From the NCBI RefSeq assembly GCF_022346615.1, contig NZ_JAKRNS010000007.1, positions 100,894 to 164,893 on the forward strand: DNA of 64,000 bases. Direction: 5' to 3'. Origin of the DNA: Staphylococcus sp. ACRSN. GTDB lineage: Bacteria > Bacillota > Bacilli > Staphylococcales > Staphylococcaceae. The position numbers were made by a program, and so were the translations under genes. The notes below the pieces were generated by a model, which was not told where the DNA came from, did no database searches, and saw only the letters and a program-made list of their open reading frames with translations. Shown piece after piece: positions 28,270-38,570 of this stretch; position 1 is the first letter of the stretch, and each line of letters begins with the position of its first letter.

Positions 28270-28300
28270 TGAAAATCTATTTACAATGTGTTGTTGTTAA

Positions 28301-29131
28301 TTAAACATCAGTGACATCGATATCAATTTGCTCGATACGGTTATATGCGCCGTGGTCTACCGGACCAACGAAGTCATTCATCTTCCAACCGTTTTTAATT
28401 GCAGAAGCGACGAAAGCTTTTGCGGCTATCACTGCTTCACGTGGTGATTTACCATTTGCTAAATATGCAGTAGTCGCAGCAGCGAATGTACATCCAGCTC
28501 CATGGTTATAGCTTTGTTGGAACATAGCCGTAGATAATTGATAGAATTTATCTCCATCAAAGTATAAATCATATGATTTATCTTGGTCTAAAGCTTTTCC
28601 ACCTTTGATGATGACATGTTGAGCACCTTGATCATGAATGATTTGAGCTGCTTTTTTCATGTCTTCTATTGATGAAAGTGTACCTAAGCCGGATAGTTGT
28701 CCTGCTTCAAATAAATTTGGTGTAACTACTGTTGCTTTTGGTAATAAATATTTTATCATTGCATCTGTATTACCAGGATTCAATACTTCATTTTCTCCTT
28801 TGCAAACCATAACAGGATCTACGACAAAATAATTTGCTCCAGATTCAACATATGCTTCCCCAGCACGTTTAATAATTTCTTCTGTACCTAACATACCAGT
28901 TTTAACTGCATCTGGACCAATAGAAATTGCAGTAGCAAGTTGTTTTTCAAAGACATCAAATGGTAGGGGTGTTACGTCATGAGACCATGTTTCTTTATCC
29001 ATTGTCACGATAGAAGTCAAGGCTACCATGCCATATGTGTCTAATTCTTGAAATGTTTTTAAATCAGCTTGCATACCTGCGCCAGCACTCGTATCTGAAC
29101 CGGCAATTGTTAGTGTTTTCTTTAAAGCCAT
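28301..29131 (-). CDS. pdxK: Pyridoxal/HMP kinase (ThiD-like PdxK)
   Basis: 276 aa ribokinase-fold kinase. AGSDTSAGAGMQADLKT at the N-terminus is the ThiD family signature and NHGAGCTFAA the anion hole. Cys110 (PVMVCKG) and Cys214 (GAGCTF) form the two-cysteine pattern of the ThiD-like pyridoxal kinases described in S. aureus and relatives, so I prefer pyridoxal/pyridoxine kinase over hydroxymethylpyrimidine-phosphate kinase; many databases name it thiD. ATG follows GGGAGTGAAC. Divergent from ung. Confidence 0.85.
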   Translation of the reverse strand: MALKKTLTIAGSDTSAGAGMQADLKTFQELDTYGMVALTSIVTMDKETWSHDVTPLPFDVFEKQLATAISIGPDAVKTGMLGTEEIIKRAGEAYVESGANYFVVDPVMVCKGENEVLNPGNTDAMIKYLLPKATVVTPNLFEAGQLSGLGTLSSIEDMKKAAQIIHDQGAQHVIIKGGKALDQDKSYDLYFDGDKFYQLSTAMFQQSYNHGAGCTFAAATTAYLANGKSPREAVIAAKAFVASAIKNGWKMNDFVGPVDHGAYNRIEQIDIDVTDV

Positions 29132-29298
29132 TGATGTTCACTCCCTAAATTTTCTATATGCTAATATCATACCACGATTGTCGACTATTCTAAATAATGA
29201 GAATTTATATCATTATATAGTAGATATAGAATTGTTGAATGAGTTAGTAACTAAGAAGTAATGTATATGTTAATATATAAAATGAGGTGATATGCGAT

Positions 29299-29955
29299 AT
29301 GGAATGGTCCGAGATATTTCATGAAATTACAACAAAGCATGATTTCCAAGCCATGCATGACTTTTTAGAAAAAGAATATACAACGCAAATTGTCTATCCA
29401 GATAGAAAAGATATATATCAAGCTTTTGATTTAACACCATTTGAACAGGTGAAGGTAGTTATATTGGGACAAGATCCATATCATGGTCCAAATCAAGCAC
29501 ATGGATTAGCGTTTTCAGTTCAACCGGATGCTAAATTTCCGCCATCACTAAGAAATATGTACAAAGAATTAGAAGATGATATAGGTTGTCATAGAAATTC
29601 GCCGCATTTACAAGATTGGGCGAGAGAAGGTGTTTTATTATTAAATACTGTATTGACAGTTCGTCAAGGGGAAGCGCATTCTCATAAAGATATAGGATGG
29701 GAATTTTTCACTGATGAAGTGATTGCTGCAATTTCTCATTATCTATCGAATGTAGTTTTTGTATTATGGGGTAAACCAGCCCAACAAAAAATTAAGCTCA
29801 TCGATACAGAAAAACATCATATAATCAAATCACCACATCCTAGTCCGTTATCAGCGTATAGAGGTTTTTTTGGGTCTAAGCCGTATTCACAAGTGAATGC
29901 GTATCTTGAGTCGAAGGGTATAAGTCCAGTTAATTGGTGTGAAGGTGAGGAATAA
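29299..29955 (+). CDS. ung: Uracil-DNA glycosylase
   Basis: 218 aa family-1 UDG that excises uracil from DNA. Water-activating motif [18 protein letters not shown] and the leucine-intercalation motif [11 protein letters not shown] are intact. Start ATG 29299 (MEWSEIF), eight bases after GAGGTGA. Followed within three bases by the next gene, so first of a short operon with the two small genes downstream, the same neighbourhood as B. subtilis ywd genes. Confidence 0.95.
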   Translation: MEWSEIFHEITTKHDFQAMHDFLEKEYTTQIVYPDRKDIYQAFDLTPFEQVKVVILGQDPYHGPNQAHGLAFSVQPDAKFPPSLRNMYKELEDDIGCHRNSPHLQDWAREGVLLLNTVLTVRQGEAHSHKDIGWEFFTDEVIAAISHYLSNVVFVLWGKPAQQKIKLIDTEKHHIIKSPHPSPLSAYRGFFGSKPYSQVNAYLESKGISPVNWCEGEE

Positions 29956-29958
29956 AGT

Positions 29959-30342
29959 ATGGAAAAGGAAAAAATAATTCAGCTAATTGAACATGAACTT
30001 GTTCAAGCTGATGAAGCGAATAGTGAAGTCGATTTTGAAAAACATATTTATGCTATTCGAACGTTGACTGAACTAGTTACAAGTGATTCAGAAAATGTTT
30101 CATTTAAAGAAAAGCGACAAACATCATCCAAAGCTTATCTATCTCAATCGAGAGTTGAAAAAAGCAGTTCTCAAGGTGTTAAACAACAAGGTACAGATGA
30201 AATATCGATGTCTGAGTTAAAGGCAATGGGTGGAAATGTGCCTGCAAGTCAACAAACGACAGCAAATGATACATCGATATCAACGAAGCGGATGGTTACA
30301 GATGATGAATTAGGGAATGGAGAATCCATTTTTGACTTTTAA
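29959..30342 (+). CDS. YwdI-family protein (DUF5327)
   Basis: 127 aa, soluble, with an N-terminal helical domain (IIQLIEHELVQADEAN, FEKHIYAIRTLTELV) and a long low-complexity Ser/Gln/Thr-rich middle, ending DDELGNGESIFDF. The terminal D(D/E)xxGNGxSIFDF motif is typical of this small Firmicute family. Function unknown. Lies between ung and the DUF423 gene. Confidence 0.72.
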   Translation: MEKEKIIQLIEHELVQADEANSEVDFEKHIYAIRTLTELVTSDSENVSFKEKRQTSSKAYLSQSRVEKSSSQGVKQQGTDEISMSELKAMGGNVPASQQTTANDTSISTKRMVTDDELGNGESIFDF

Positions 30343-30363
30343 TATAGAAGGGACGCAAAAAAC

Positions 30364-30729
30364 ATGATGAAATTATTTATTATTTTAGGTGCTTTAAATG
30401 CCATGATGGCAGTAGGTACAGGTGCCTTTGGTGCGCATGGATTGGAAAATAAATTATCCGAAAAATATATGTCAGTTTGGGAAAAAGCAACAACTTACCA
30501 GATGTATCATGGTTTAGGTTTATTAGCACTTGGTATTATTGGTGGAACGACTTCAATTAATGTCAATTGGGCAGGTTGGTTATTGTTCTTTGGTATCGTA
30601 TTTTTCAGTGGTTCATTATATATTTTAGCACTGACACAAATCCGTATTTTAGGTGCTGTGACACCAATCGGTGGAGTATTATTTATAGTTGGTTGGTTAA
30701 TGCTAGTTATTGCGACATTTAAAATTTAA
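30364..30729 (+). CDS. DUF423 membrane protein (YwdK family)
   Basis: 121 aa, four predicted membrane helices, no cytosolic domain. [15 protein letters not shown] and [13 protein letters not shown] are the DUF423 signatures. Role unknown. ATG 30364 is used, with ATG 30367 possible; preceded by GAAGGGACG. Third gene of the ung operon. Confidence 0.82.
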   Translation: MMKLFIILGALNAMMAVGTGAFGAHGLENKLSEKYMSVWEKATTYQMYHGLGLLALGIIGGTTSINVNWAGWLLFFGIVFFSGSLYILALTQIRILGAVTPIGGVLFIVGWLMLVIATFKI

Positions 30730-30783
30730 TTGTTTAAGAATTCATCTTGTGGTTAAATACATTCCATGAGGTGAATTTTATTT

Positions 30784-32268
30784 ATGGATAAAAAAGACGT
30801 GCAAGTAGATAGAGGGGACCTAAAGCAAAATTTGTCTGAGAAATTTGTTTGGGCAATTGCTTATGGTTCTTGTATAGGTTGGGGGGCATTTATTCTACCA
30901 GGAGATTGGATTGGTCAATCTGGGCCAATGGCAAGTGCGATTGGTTTAGTCATAGGTGCAATACTAATGATTTTAATTGCAGTAAGTTATGGTGCATTAG
31001 TAGAGCGATTTCCTGTTTCGGGTGGTGCCTTTGCTTTTAGTTTTTTAGGGTTCGGTAGATACGTGAGTTTCTTTTCATCATGGTTTTTAACGTTTGGTTA
31101 TATTTGTGTAGTTGCACTGAATGCAACAGCATTTAGTTTGTTAATTAAATTTTTATTGCCAGATGTATTGAAGACTGGAAAACTTTATACTATCGCAGGA
31201 TGGGATGTTTACATAACGGAAATTATTATCGCATCGCTATTGTTAATTGTATTTATGTTTGTCGCAATTATTGGTGCTAGTGTTTCTGGATCATTACAGT
31301 ATTATTTCTGTGTTGCAATGGTGATTACGATTCTGTTGTTATTTTTTGGTTCTTTCTTTGGTAATAATTTCTCATTAGAGCATTTGCAACCACTTGCAAA
31401 TGAACAATCTGGATGGTTAACATCAATTGTAGCTATAGTAGCTGTTGCACCATGGGCATATGTCGGTTTTGACAATATTCCGCAAACTGCAGAAGAGTTT
31501 AACTTTTCACCAAATAAGACATTTAAGTTAATTGTATATAGCTTGCTAGCTGCAGCTATCACATATGTTATAATGATTTTCTTTACTGGTTGGTTAAGTA
31601 CATCAAGTAAAAGTTTAAATGGAAATTTATGGTTAACAGGTGCAGTGACGCAAGAAGCATTTGGTTATATAGGTTTAGCTATATTAGCGATTGCAATTAT
31701 TATGGGTATATTTACTGGATTGAATGGATTTTTAATGAGTTCTAGTAGATTATTATTTTCAATGGGGCGTGCTGGTATTATGCCAAGCATATTTAGTAAA
31801 TTACATCCACGTTTTAAAACGCCCTATATAGCAATTGTATTTTTAGTGATGATTACTTTAATTGCGCCATGGCTAGGACGAACTGCTTTGACTTGGATTG
31901 TTGATATGTCTTCAACTGGCGTTTCAATTGCATATTTCATTACTTGTTTATCAGCAGCTAAATTATTTAGTTATAATAAATCAAGTAATACTTATGGTCC
32001 GGTATATAAGACTTTTGCCATTTTAGGTACGATAGTTTCATTTATATTCTTGTGCTTACTATTAATTCCAGGTTCTCCGGCTTCATTATCAATGCCATCG
32101 TATGTTGCATTGGCAGGATGGTTAATAATCGGTTTGATTTTCTTCTTTATTCGCTATCCAAAATTGAAAAAAATGGATAATGATAAATTAAGTCAACTTA
32201 TTTTAAATCGTACGGAGGATGAATTGGTAGATTTAATAAATGAAAATAAATCTGATAAAGCAAAATAA
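30784..32268 (+). CDS. APC-family amino-acid permease
   Basis: 494 aa, 12-13 hydrophobic segments; APC signature SCIGWGAFILPGDW near residues 29-42 and FPVSGGAFAFS in helix 3. The PWAYVGFDNIPQTAEEFNF segment is typical of the broad APC subgroup with unknown substrates. Cytosolic C-tail is charged (DELVDLINENKSDKAK). ATG after GAGGTGAATTTTATTT. Fifty-four bases after the DUF423 gene, so possibly co-transcribed. Substrate not determinable. Confidence 0.8.
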   Translation: MDKKDVQVDRGDLKQNLSEKFVWAIAYGSCIGWGAFILPGDWIGQSGPMASAIGLVIGAILMILIAVSYGALVERFPVSGGAFAFSFLGFGRYVSFFSSWFLTFGYICVVALNATAFSLLIKFLLPDVLKTGKLYTIAGWDVYITEIIIASLLLIVFMFVAIIGASVSGSLQYYFCVAMVITILLLFFGSFFGNNFSLEHLQPLANEQSGWLTSIVAIVAVAPWAYVGFDNIPQTAEEFNFSPNKTFKLIVYSLLAAAITYVIMIFFTGWLSTSSKSLNGNLWLTGAVTQEAFGYIGLAILAIAIIMGIFTGLNGFLMSSSRLLFSMGRAGIMPSIFSKLHPRFKTPYIAIVFLVMITLIAPWLGRTALTWIVDMSSTGVSIAYFITCLSAAKLFSYNKSSNTYGPVYKTFAILGTIVSFIFLCLLLIPGSPASLSMPSYVALAGWLIIGLIFFFIRYPKLKKMDNDKLSQLILNRTEDELVDLINENKSDKAK

Positions 32269-32330
32269 TAAATTTTTGTAATTGAATAATTGTATTTTAC
32301 ATTTAATATTTAAATAAATTATTTTAGTAA

Positions 32331-32365
32331 GAAATCCTCGCACTTAATTTTAGTGTGAGGATTTC
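32331..32365. terminator. Bidirectional terminator
   Basis: GAAATCCTCGCACT pairs with AGTGTGAGGATTTC between the convergent permease and ThrE genes. Confidence 0.88.
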
Positions 32366-32366
32366 T

Positions 32367-32834
32367 TTATGATGATTTACGATGGCGCAACAGTTTGTAT
32401 TTATCAGAAAGTATGAGTTTAAAGAAATGATCTGCAAATAATAAACCTAATGCAATTGCACCCGCAATTAAAGTCACTTCTAGCATCGTATTGATTGCTT
32501 TACTAAATTCAAGTAAAACAAGATTTTTGGTTGCATCAAATGCTAAACCACCAGGTACTAAAGGAATAATGCCTGGAATCATAAATAGTATAACAGGTTC
32601 CTTTTTCAATCGAGTCATAATGTGACTCAATATACCTAATACCAGGCTACCAAAAAAACTAGAATAAATCGTATGTAATTGAAAGGTTTCAAAGAATAAA
32701 GTATATATCATCCAACCGCTCGCACCAACAAAACCGACAGTATGGTACAAGCGTTTTGGAACATCAAAAATCACTCCGAAAAATAATGAAGCAGTATAAC
32801 TAAATAATAAATTTAAAATCCAAAACATAGACAT
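32367..32834 (-). CDS. Threonine/serine exporter, small subunit (ThrE_2/DUF3815)
   Basis: 155 aa, four to five membrane segments, pI basic C-terminus. PGGLAFDATKNLV and ASGWMIYTLFFET fit the C-terminal half of ThrE-type exporters, which in many Firmicutes is encoded separately. Five bases downstream of the larger ThrE gene, so the two make one exporter. Likely exports threonine/serine or small acids; no direct evidence here. Confidence 0.8.
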   Translation of the reverse strand: MSMFWILNLLFSYTASLFFGVIFDVPKRLYHTVGFVGASGWMIYTLFFETFQLHTIYSSFFGSLVLGILSHIMTRLKKEPVILFMIPGIIPLVPGGLAFDATKNLVLLEFSKAINTMLEVTLIAGAIALGLLFADHFFKLILSDKYKLLRHRKSS

Positions 32835-32839
32835 TACTC

Positions 32840-33613
32840 CTAAAAAATAATGAGAATTGTACCGACGCCAGCGCCGATGCCGAATGCAGTAACGAGTGCT
32901 TCAAGGGACTTAGTCGTAAACATCAACATATGACCACCAAATAAATCTTGGATTGCATTAGTGATAAGTACGCCAGGGACGATAGGCATTACTGCAGCAA
33001 TTATGATTGTTGAGCCGGATCCACCTGGAAATATCTCACGGCCCAAAACAGTTATTAGACCAATCACCATAGCTCCTGCAAATTCAGGAATGAACTGTGC
33101 TTGTAGTTTACGGTCTAATACTTCTACTACCAAGTAGCCAAATGCACCTGCCACTAAAGCGGTAATCACATCTATCAAATGTCCTCCTTGTAAATATAGA
33201 AAGCTGACTGAAATAACTGCGGCAGCTATAAATTTATAAAATAAATCATGATTTATACTTTGAGCAGTTCGTATTTTACCTAATGCGTGATATGCATCTT
33301 CTAAGGAAATATCACCTCTAGCAAGCCTTCTAGAAATACGGTTTGTTTCTGAAATTCTATGTAAATTTGTATCGCGAGATTTAATTCTAAAAATTCTAGG
33401 GTAGGTGTCATCGTGTAACATGAAATTAATCACAGTGTTGGTAACGAAGCTATTGCTTTCAGTATAGCCAAGTGTATGTGCGATATGAGTCATTGTATCC
33501 TCGACACGGGAACCTTCAGCCCCAGATTCTAGCAAAATTCTACCAGCTAAGACGATAACATCTTTAGCTAATCTTTCATCATAACTGTCGATACTTTGAG
33601 CATAATTTGTCAT
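32840..33613 (-). CDS. Threonine/serine exporter, large subunit (ThrE/DUF1212)
   Basis: 257 aa. The N-terminal cytosolic domain (AGRILLESGAEGSRVEDTM, near residues 23-41) is the DUF1212 signature; five membrane helices follow, with IIIAAVMPIVPGVLITNAIQD near the C-terminus. First gene of the pair; ATG 33613 preceded by GGTGATTAA. Partner of the small subunit above. Confidence 0.82.
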   Translation of the reverse strand: MTNYAQSIDSYDERLAKDVIVLAGRILLESGAEGSRVEDTMTHIAHTLGYTESNSFVTNTVINFMLHDDTYPRIFRIKSRDTNLHRISETNRISRRLARGDISLEDAYHALGKIRTAQSINHDLFYKFIAAAVISVSFLYLQGGHLIDVITALVAGAFGYLVVEVLDRKLQAQFIPEFAGAMVIGLITVLGREIFPGGSGSTIIIAAVMPIVPGVLITNAIQDLFGGHMLMFTTKSLEALVTAFGIGAGVGTILIIF

Positions 33614-34036
33614 TTAATCACCAATCATAAAATATTGTAATTTACCTATGTTTAATGTTGGTATAGGTTGGAAATAAAAATTACTAAGAATACGTATATT
33701 CTAACACGTTATTTCCGAGAAAGTATCATTAATTTAAGTAAGTTTTCTTTGTTTATAGATTGTACAATTTGATTTTGTGCAATACTAGAAAGTCAAAAAT
33801 GTTTCAAATATTGCAAATAGGTTAATATAATATTAGTTAGCTGTTACAACTTGTTATTGAGTAGCGACAATGACAAAGTTTTATTAGCAGTTAATACTTA
33901 AATTAAGTAGTGATTAAAGTTCTCCCAAACACACTACAAAAAAGGCACATTTGTACAATTATACAAATGTGCCTTTTAATATATTGTTAGCTAAAAAATA
34001 CATGTGCTCTAAATGGAGCATCCATTATAATAAAGA
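33614..34036. promoter_or_regulatory. Intergenic region thrE / hemQ
   Basis: 423 AT-rich bases. The thrE promoter is expected at the left; a strong inverted repeat (33940-33977) is at the right. No ORF seen. Confidence 0.5.
33940..33977 (-). terminator. Terminator of hemQ
   Basis: Perfect 16-bp arms AAAAGGCACATTTGTA and TACAAATGTGCCTTTT with a 6-base loop. Confidence 0.9.
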
Positions 34037-34786
34037 TTATACGTGAAATAAATCTTGAATTTCATCCTTTGTAATAATGTGACCAACATAGAAACTACCA
34101 AAATCGCCATAGCGAGCTGTTGTTTCATCAAAGCGCATCTCATAAACAATTTTTTTGAATTGTAATGGATCGTCTGCAAATAATGTTACACCCCATTCAA
34201 AGTCATCAAATCCTACTGAACCTGTAATGAATTGTTTGATTTTACCAGCATATTTACGGCCAATTTTACCATGGTTATACATAAGTTCTTGTCTTTCTTC
34301 TAGTGATAACATATACCAGTTATAAGTTTCATTACGTCTCTTATCCATAGGATAGAAACAAATATATTCTGATCTTGGTAGTTCAGGGAATAAACGTGGT
34401 TTGATATGAGGATTCTCATATGGGTCTTCGTCTGATTTACCAGCAAGATAATTACCTAATTCAATAATTGAAACAAATGAATAAGTAGGGATTAGATAAT
34501 CCGTGATTTTCAATTTATTAAATTCATTTTCGAAGGCATTTAAATCTTTCATTTCTGGTCGTAATGCCCATAATAAGATATCTGCTTTTTGACCTGTAAT
34601 ATTATAAAATGCATGATCACCAGTATTGTTTGTGCGTGCTGATTCATGCTTGTTTAAAAATGATTGCAATTCTTCTACAAGAGATTGACGTTCTTCATTT
34701 GGAACTAAACGCAAACTCGTCCAATCAATAGCATATAATAAGTGTAAACTATACCATCCATCTAACGTTTCTGGTGCTTGTGGCAT
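34037..34786 (-). CDS. hemQ: Coproheme decarboxylase HemQ/ChdC
   Basis: 249 aa member of the chlorite-dismutase fold that converts coproheme to haem b with H2O2 as the last step of the Gram-positive haem pathway. TYNWYMLS contains the catalytic Tyr, and [19 protein letters not shown] the haem-ligand His. Start ATG 34786 ([12 protein letters not shown]) after AAAAGGAGCG; the longer ORF start is an ORF artefact. Divergent from pta, as in other staphylococci and bacilli. Confidence 0.93.
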   Translation of the reverse strand: MPQAPETLDGWYSLHLLYAIDWTSLRLVPNEERQSLVEELQSFLNKHESARTNNTGDHAFYNITGQKADILLWALRPEMKDLNAFENEFNKLKITDYLIPTYSFVSIIELGNYLAGKSDEDPYENPHIKPRLFPELPRSEYICFYPMDKRRNETYNWYMLSLEERQELMYNHGKIGRKYAGKIKQFITGSVGFDDFEWGVTLFADDPLQFKKIVYEMRFDETTARYGDFGSFYVGHIITKDEIQDLFHV

Positions 34787-34948
34787 TTTAATCGCTCCTT
34801 TTAAATTCATATTCTACACTTAAAAATTTTACCATAAAGGTAGTGATATAACATAAGTAAATGATTACAAATTAGTGACATGGAATTCTATAAAAAAATG
34901 GCGTATAATGGTTATGAAAAATGAATATAAAAATTCGAGGAGGCCATT

Positions 34949-35935
34949 ATGTCTTTATTAGATGTATTACAAGAAAAACTTTCAGGAAAAAATGTGAAAA
35001 TCGTTTTACCTGAAGGAGAAGACGAACGCGTATTAACAGCAGCAACTCAACTACAAACTACGGATTATGTAACACCTGTACTATTAGGTAACAAATCTAA
35101 TGTTGAAGCATTAGCTACTGAAAAAGGATTAGATCTTTCAAATTTAGAAATCATTGATCCTGAAACAAGTGAATTAAAAGCAGAATTAGTTGAGGCATTT
35201 GTGGAGCGCCGTAAAGGAAAGGCGACACAAGAGCAAGCTGAAAAAATGTTGAATGACGTTAACTATTTTGGAACAATGCTTGTTTATACTGGCAAAGCGG
35301 AAGGTTTAGTAAGTGGCGCAGCACATTCAACAGGGGATACTGTACGTCCAGCACTACAAATTATCAAAACTAAACCTGGTGTTTCAAAAACATCTGGTAT
35401 CTTCTTTATGATTAAAGATGATCAACAATATATCTTTGGAGATTGTGCAATCAATCCAACACTTGAAGCTCAAGATTTAGCAGAAATTGCAATTGAAAGT
35501 GCAAAATCTGCACAAAGCTTCGGTATGTCACCACGTGTTGCAATGTTGAGCTTCTCTACAAAAGGTTCGGCTAAATCTGACGATGTAGAAAAAGTTTCAA
35601 GTGCTGTGAATTTAGCTCAAGAAAAAATCGAAGCGGACAACCTAGAAGGTATCGTTGTAGATGGAGAATTCCAATTTGATGCTGCAATTGTACCAGAAGT
35701 TGCAGAGAAAAAAGCGCCTGGTGCTAAGATTCAAGGAGATGCAAATGTATTTATTTTCCCAAGCTTAGAAGCTGGTAACATTGGTTATAAAATTGCTCAA
35801 CGTCTAGGTGGATTTGACGCAGTGGGCCCAGTACTACAAGGACTAAATTCTCCAGTAAATGATTTATCAAGAGGTTGTTCAACTGAAGATGTTTATAACC
35901 TATCAATTATTACTGCTGCGCAAACTTTACAATAA
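34949..35935 (+). CDS. pta: Phosphate acetyltransferase
   Basis: 328 aa, interconverts acetyl-CoA and acetyl phosphate in overflow metabolism with AckA. IVLPEGEDERVL at the N-terminus and SGAAHSTGDTVRPALQIIKT are the family motifs; the standard short Firmicute Pta without the extra N-terminal domain. ATG follows GAGGAGGCC. The stop TAA overlaps by one base with the next gene's ATG. Confidence 0.95.
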   Translation: MSLLDVLQEKLSGKNVKIVLPEGEDERVLTAATQLQTTDYVTPVLLGNKSNVEALATEKGLDLSNLEIIDPETSELKAELVEAFVERRKGKATQEQAEKMLNDVNYFGTMLVYTGKAEGLVSGAAHSTGDTVRPALQIIKTKPGVSKTSGIFFMIKDDQQYIFGDCAINPTLEAQDLAEIAIESAKSAQSFGMSPRVAMLSFSTKGSAKSDDVEKVSSAVNLAQEKIEADNLEGIVVDGEFQFDAAIVPEVAEKKAPGAKIQGDANVFIFPSLEAGNIGYKIAQRLGGFDAVGPVLQGLNSPVNDLSRGCSTEDVYNLSIITAAQTLQ

Positions 35936-36771
35936 TGGATTTAACAAGCAAATATTTTAATGGTATCGATTGGCGCTACATTGATCATTCGTCAGGATTA
36001 GAACCAATGCAATCATTTGCGTTTGATGATACATTTTCAGAAAGCGTAGGAAATGGAGCTTCTAGTAGTGTGGTACGAACATGGATACACCAACATGCTG
36101 TGATTTTAGGCATTCATGATTCGAGATTACCATTTTTACATGAAGGCATAAGATATTTGACTGATGTCCGTGGATATAATGCGATTGTTAGGAATTCAGG
36201 TGGACTTGGTGTAGTGTTGGATCAAGGCATTCTGAATATTTCTCTTATTTTTAAAGGGAAAAATGAAGTAACAATTGATGAAGCATTTACAGTTATGTAT
36301 TTATTAGTTGCTAAAATGTTTGAAGATGAAGATGTTGAAATTGAAACGCATGAAATTGAACAATCATATTGTCCAGGCAAATTTGATTTAAGTATCAATG
36401 GTAAAAAGTTCGCTGGCATTTCACAAAGACGCGTCCGTGGTGGTATCGCGGTGCAAGTATACTTATGTGTCGAAGGTGATGGTAGTGAACGTGCTGAAAT
36501 GATGAAAGTATTCTATCAGCATGCGCTAAAAGATGCTGAGACCAAGTTTAAGTATCCTGATATTGACTCGCAGTGTATGGCTTCGTTAGCATCCTTGTTA
36601 GGTAGAGAAATTACAGTGCAAGATGTAATGTTTCAATTGTTATATGCTTTGAAAGATTTAGGCGGACGATTGAATATGGAACCAATTACAGATGAAGAAT
36701 ATGCGAAGTATGATGGTTATTATGATAAAATGATTGAACGAAATGCTAAAATTAATCAAAAAATGGATTAA
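35935..36771 (+). CDS. lipL: Octanoyl-[GcvH]:protein N-octanoyltransferase LipL
   Basis: 278 aa of the LplA/LipB superfamily. VRNSGGLGVVLDQGILNISL is the RRxxGG-like substrate loop, and the Cys in QSYCPGKFDLSINGKKFAGISQRR is the amidotransferase nucleophile; Lys of the same block contacts the acyl chain. Like B. subtilis LipL (next to pta there too) it moves octanoate or lipoate from GcvH to E2 subunits. It starts on the last base of pta, so translationally coupled. lplA was considered but the Cys motif favours LipL. Confidence 0.85.
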   Translation: MDLTSKYFNGIDWRYIDHSSGLEPMQSFAFDDTFSESVGNGASSSVVRTWIHQHAVILGIHDSRLPFLHEGIRYLTDVRGYNAIVRNSGGLGVVLDQGILNISLIFKGKNEVTIDEAFTVMYLLVAKMFEDEDVEIETHEIEQSYCPGKFDLSINGKKFAGISQRRVRGGIAVQVYLCVEGDGSERAEMMKVFYQHALKDAETKFKYPDIDSQCMASLASLLGREITVQDVMFQLLYALKDLGGRLNMEPITDEEYAKYDGYYDKMIERNAKINQKMD

Positions 36772-37642
36772 TACATTAGTGATATAAATATAAAAGATTT
36801 AAGAAGTGTATGTGACGATAAGTGTTAAGAAATAAAATCGCAATAGTAATATAACAAGTAGCTTGAATGGTATAGTGTTATGTGACTTTTATTTCTAATA
36901 GTGTAATGTTGACTGAAAAAACATTTACTAAAGCTCTTATATATTTAGTCATATGCGCTTCTTTTTTTTATACATTTTTAATATGTTATTCTGTTATAGT
37001 GGTTAAATTGTGATAAACAGAAATTAGTAGAATGAAAATATGCTTTAAGTAAAAAAGTATAAAGTTAATAAAGTTTGTTTTATATACTTATATAGTAAAA
37101 AAGAAATTTACCTCTCTATCAAAAAGGTCTATATACTTTAAAACTTAAAAAACGTAAGCATACATTTTTCTAATTGTTGAATTATGTAAGCTAAAAAAGT
37201 AATATAGTAAAAGTGAAGACGTAAATAATGCATAAATGAATATGCTGATAAGTTTATATTTTGAATATCGACATGAACGTTTTATAATAAGAACATATTG
37301 TTAAAAATTAGTAGCAGGTATTAACTTTTGGTTATAAACTGTGAATAAGACGCGTTAATATGACATGTATGACTATAGTTGTATAGTATAATTTATAAAC
37401 TGTGAGATAATAAGAATGTGATGAAACAAAGACTTAAGTAATAGTACCGATTAAAAATGTTAACAGTCAAAAGCGGTATAATTTTAAACTGAAATGGCTT
37501 TTCAAAAATAAAATGCTGGAATTTCCCGGGAAATCTTATGCATTTTTAATATTGGATGAGCAAACTGTGTAATTATTTTGTCTATAGTAATATTAAGTAC
37601 TTAAATCATAAATTTATAGGATAACTAAAGGTGATTGAAAAT
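36772..37642 (+). promoter_or_regulatory. Long intergenic region before the mevalonate operon
   Basis: 870 AT-rich bases with stops in every frame. Near its right end a perfect 14-base palindrome ATTTCCCGGGAAAT lies at 37521-37534, about 110 bases before mvaK1. TTGTCT with TAATAT about 12 bases later (37579-37600) is a weak promoter candidate. No clear lipL terminator. Confidence 0.45.
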
Positions 37643-38566
37643 ATGGCACAACATGGATATGGGGAAGCAAATGGGAAGGTAATCTTAATAGGTGAACACG
37701 CGGTTACGTTTGGCGAGCCAGCAATAGCCATTCCATTTACTACCGGAAAAGTTAGAGCAACAATCGAGGCATTAAGTGACACAGAGACCTCATATATTAA
37801 AAGTGATGTTTACGATGGCGCATTGAATTATGCACCAGAGCACTTAAAAGCAGTAATATTCCGTTTTATTGATTTATATAAAATTGATAATCCTATTAAA
37901 GTAACAATAGATACCAATCTTCCCGCTTCTCGTGGACTCGGATCTAGTGCAGCTATGGCAGTCGCATTTGTTCGTGCAAGTTTTGATTATTTAAATAAAC
38001 CTTTATCAGATGCGCAATTAATTGAAGAAGCGAATTGGGCAGAACGTATTGCACATGGAAAACCCAGTGGAATTGATACGCAAACAATTGTATCTAATAA
38101 GCCTGTTTGGTTCCAAAAAGGTGAAGTTCAAAACTTAAAACCATTAGAACTCAAGGGATATATGGTTGTCATTGATACTGGTGTTCGTGGTTCTACAAAA
38201 CAAGCGGTTGAAGATGTTCATAACTTATGTAAAGAAGACGAAACATATCTACAGTATGTTGAGCATATTGGAAAGCTTGTGTTTGAAGCAAGTGATGCAA
38301 TTAATCACCATAACTTTGAACAATTAGCCTCAATTTTTAATTTATGCCAAGATAATTTAAAAACTTTGACAGTAAGCCATGAAAAAATCGAAGCCCTACT
38401 TGAAGCGAGTAAAAAAGAAGGGGCAATAGCAGGTAAATTAACTGGCGGTGGCCGTGGAGGTAGTATGATTGTCCTTGCGACAAATATAGAAATAGCAGAG
38501 CGCATTGCAAAAACTGCTGAAGCCCTTGGTGCACACCATACATGGATAGAATATTTAGGAGGTTAA
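37643..38566 (+). CDS. mvaK1: Mevalonate kinase
   Basis: 307 aa GHMP kinase. KVILIGEHAVTFGEPAIA (near residues 13-30) is motif 1, PASRGLGSSAAMAVAF the ATP loop, and KLTGGGRGGSM motif 3. Phosphorylates mevalonate for isoprenoid synthesis. Start at ATG 37643 (MAQHGYGEANG), after AAAGGTGA; GTG 37631 overlaps that site. First gene of mvaK1-mvaD-mvaK2. Confidence 0.95.
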   Translation: MAQHGYGEANGKVILIGEHAVTFGEPAIAIPFTTGKVRATIEALSDTETSYIKSDVYDGALNYAPEHLKAVIFRFIDLYKIDNPIKVTIDTNLPASRGLGSSAAMAVAFVRASFDYLNKPLSDAQLIEEANWAERIAHGKPSGIDTQTIVSNKPVWFQKGEVQNLKPLELKGYMVVIDTGVRGSTKQAVEDVHNLCKEDETYLQYVEHIGKLVFEASDAINHHNFEQLASIFNLCQDNLKTLTVSHEKIEALLEASKKEGAIAGKLTGGGRGGSMIVLATNIEIAERIAKTAEALGAHHTWIEYLGG

Positions 38567-38570
38567 CGTT

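Noticed and set aside
36772..37642. A missing gene before the mevalonate operon
   Set aside because: All frames have frequent stops and the composition is non-coding.
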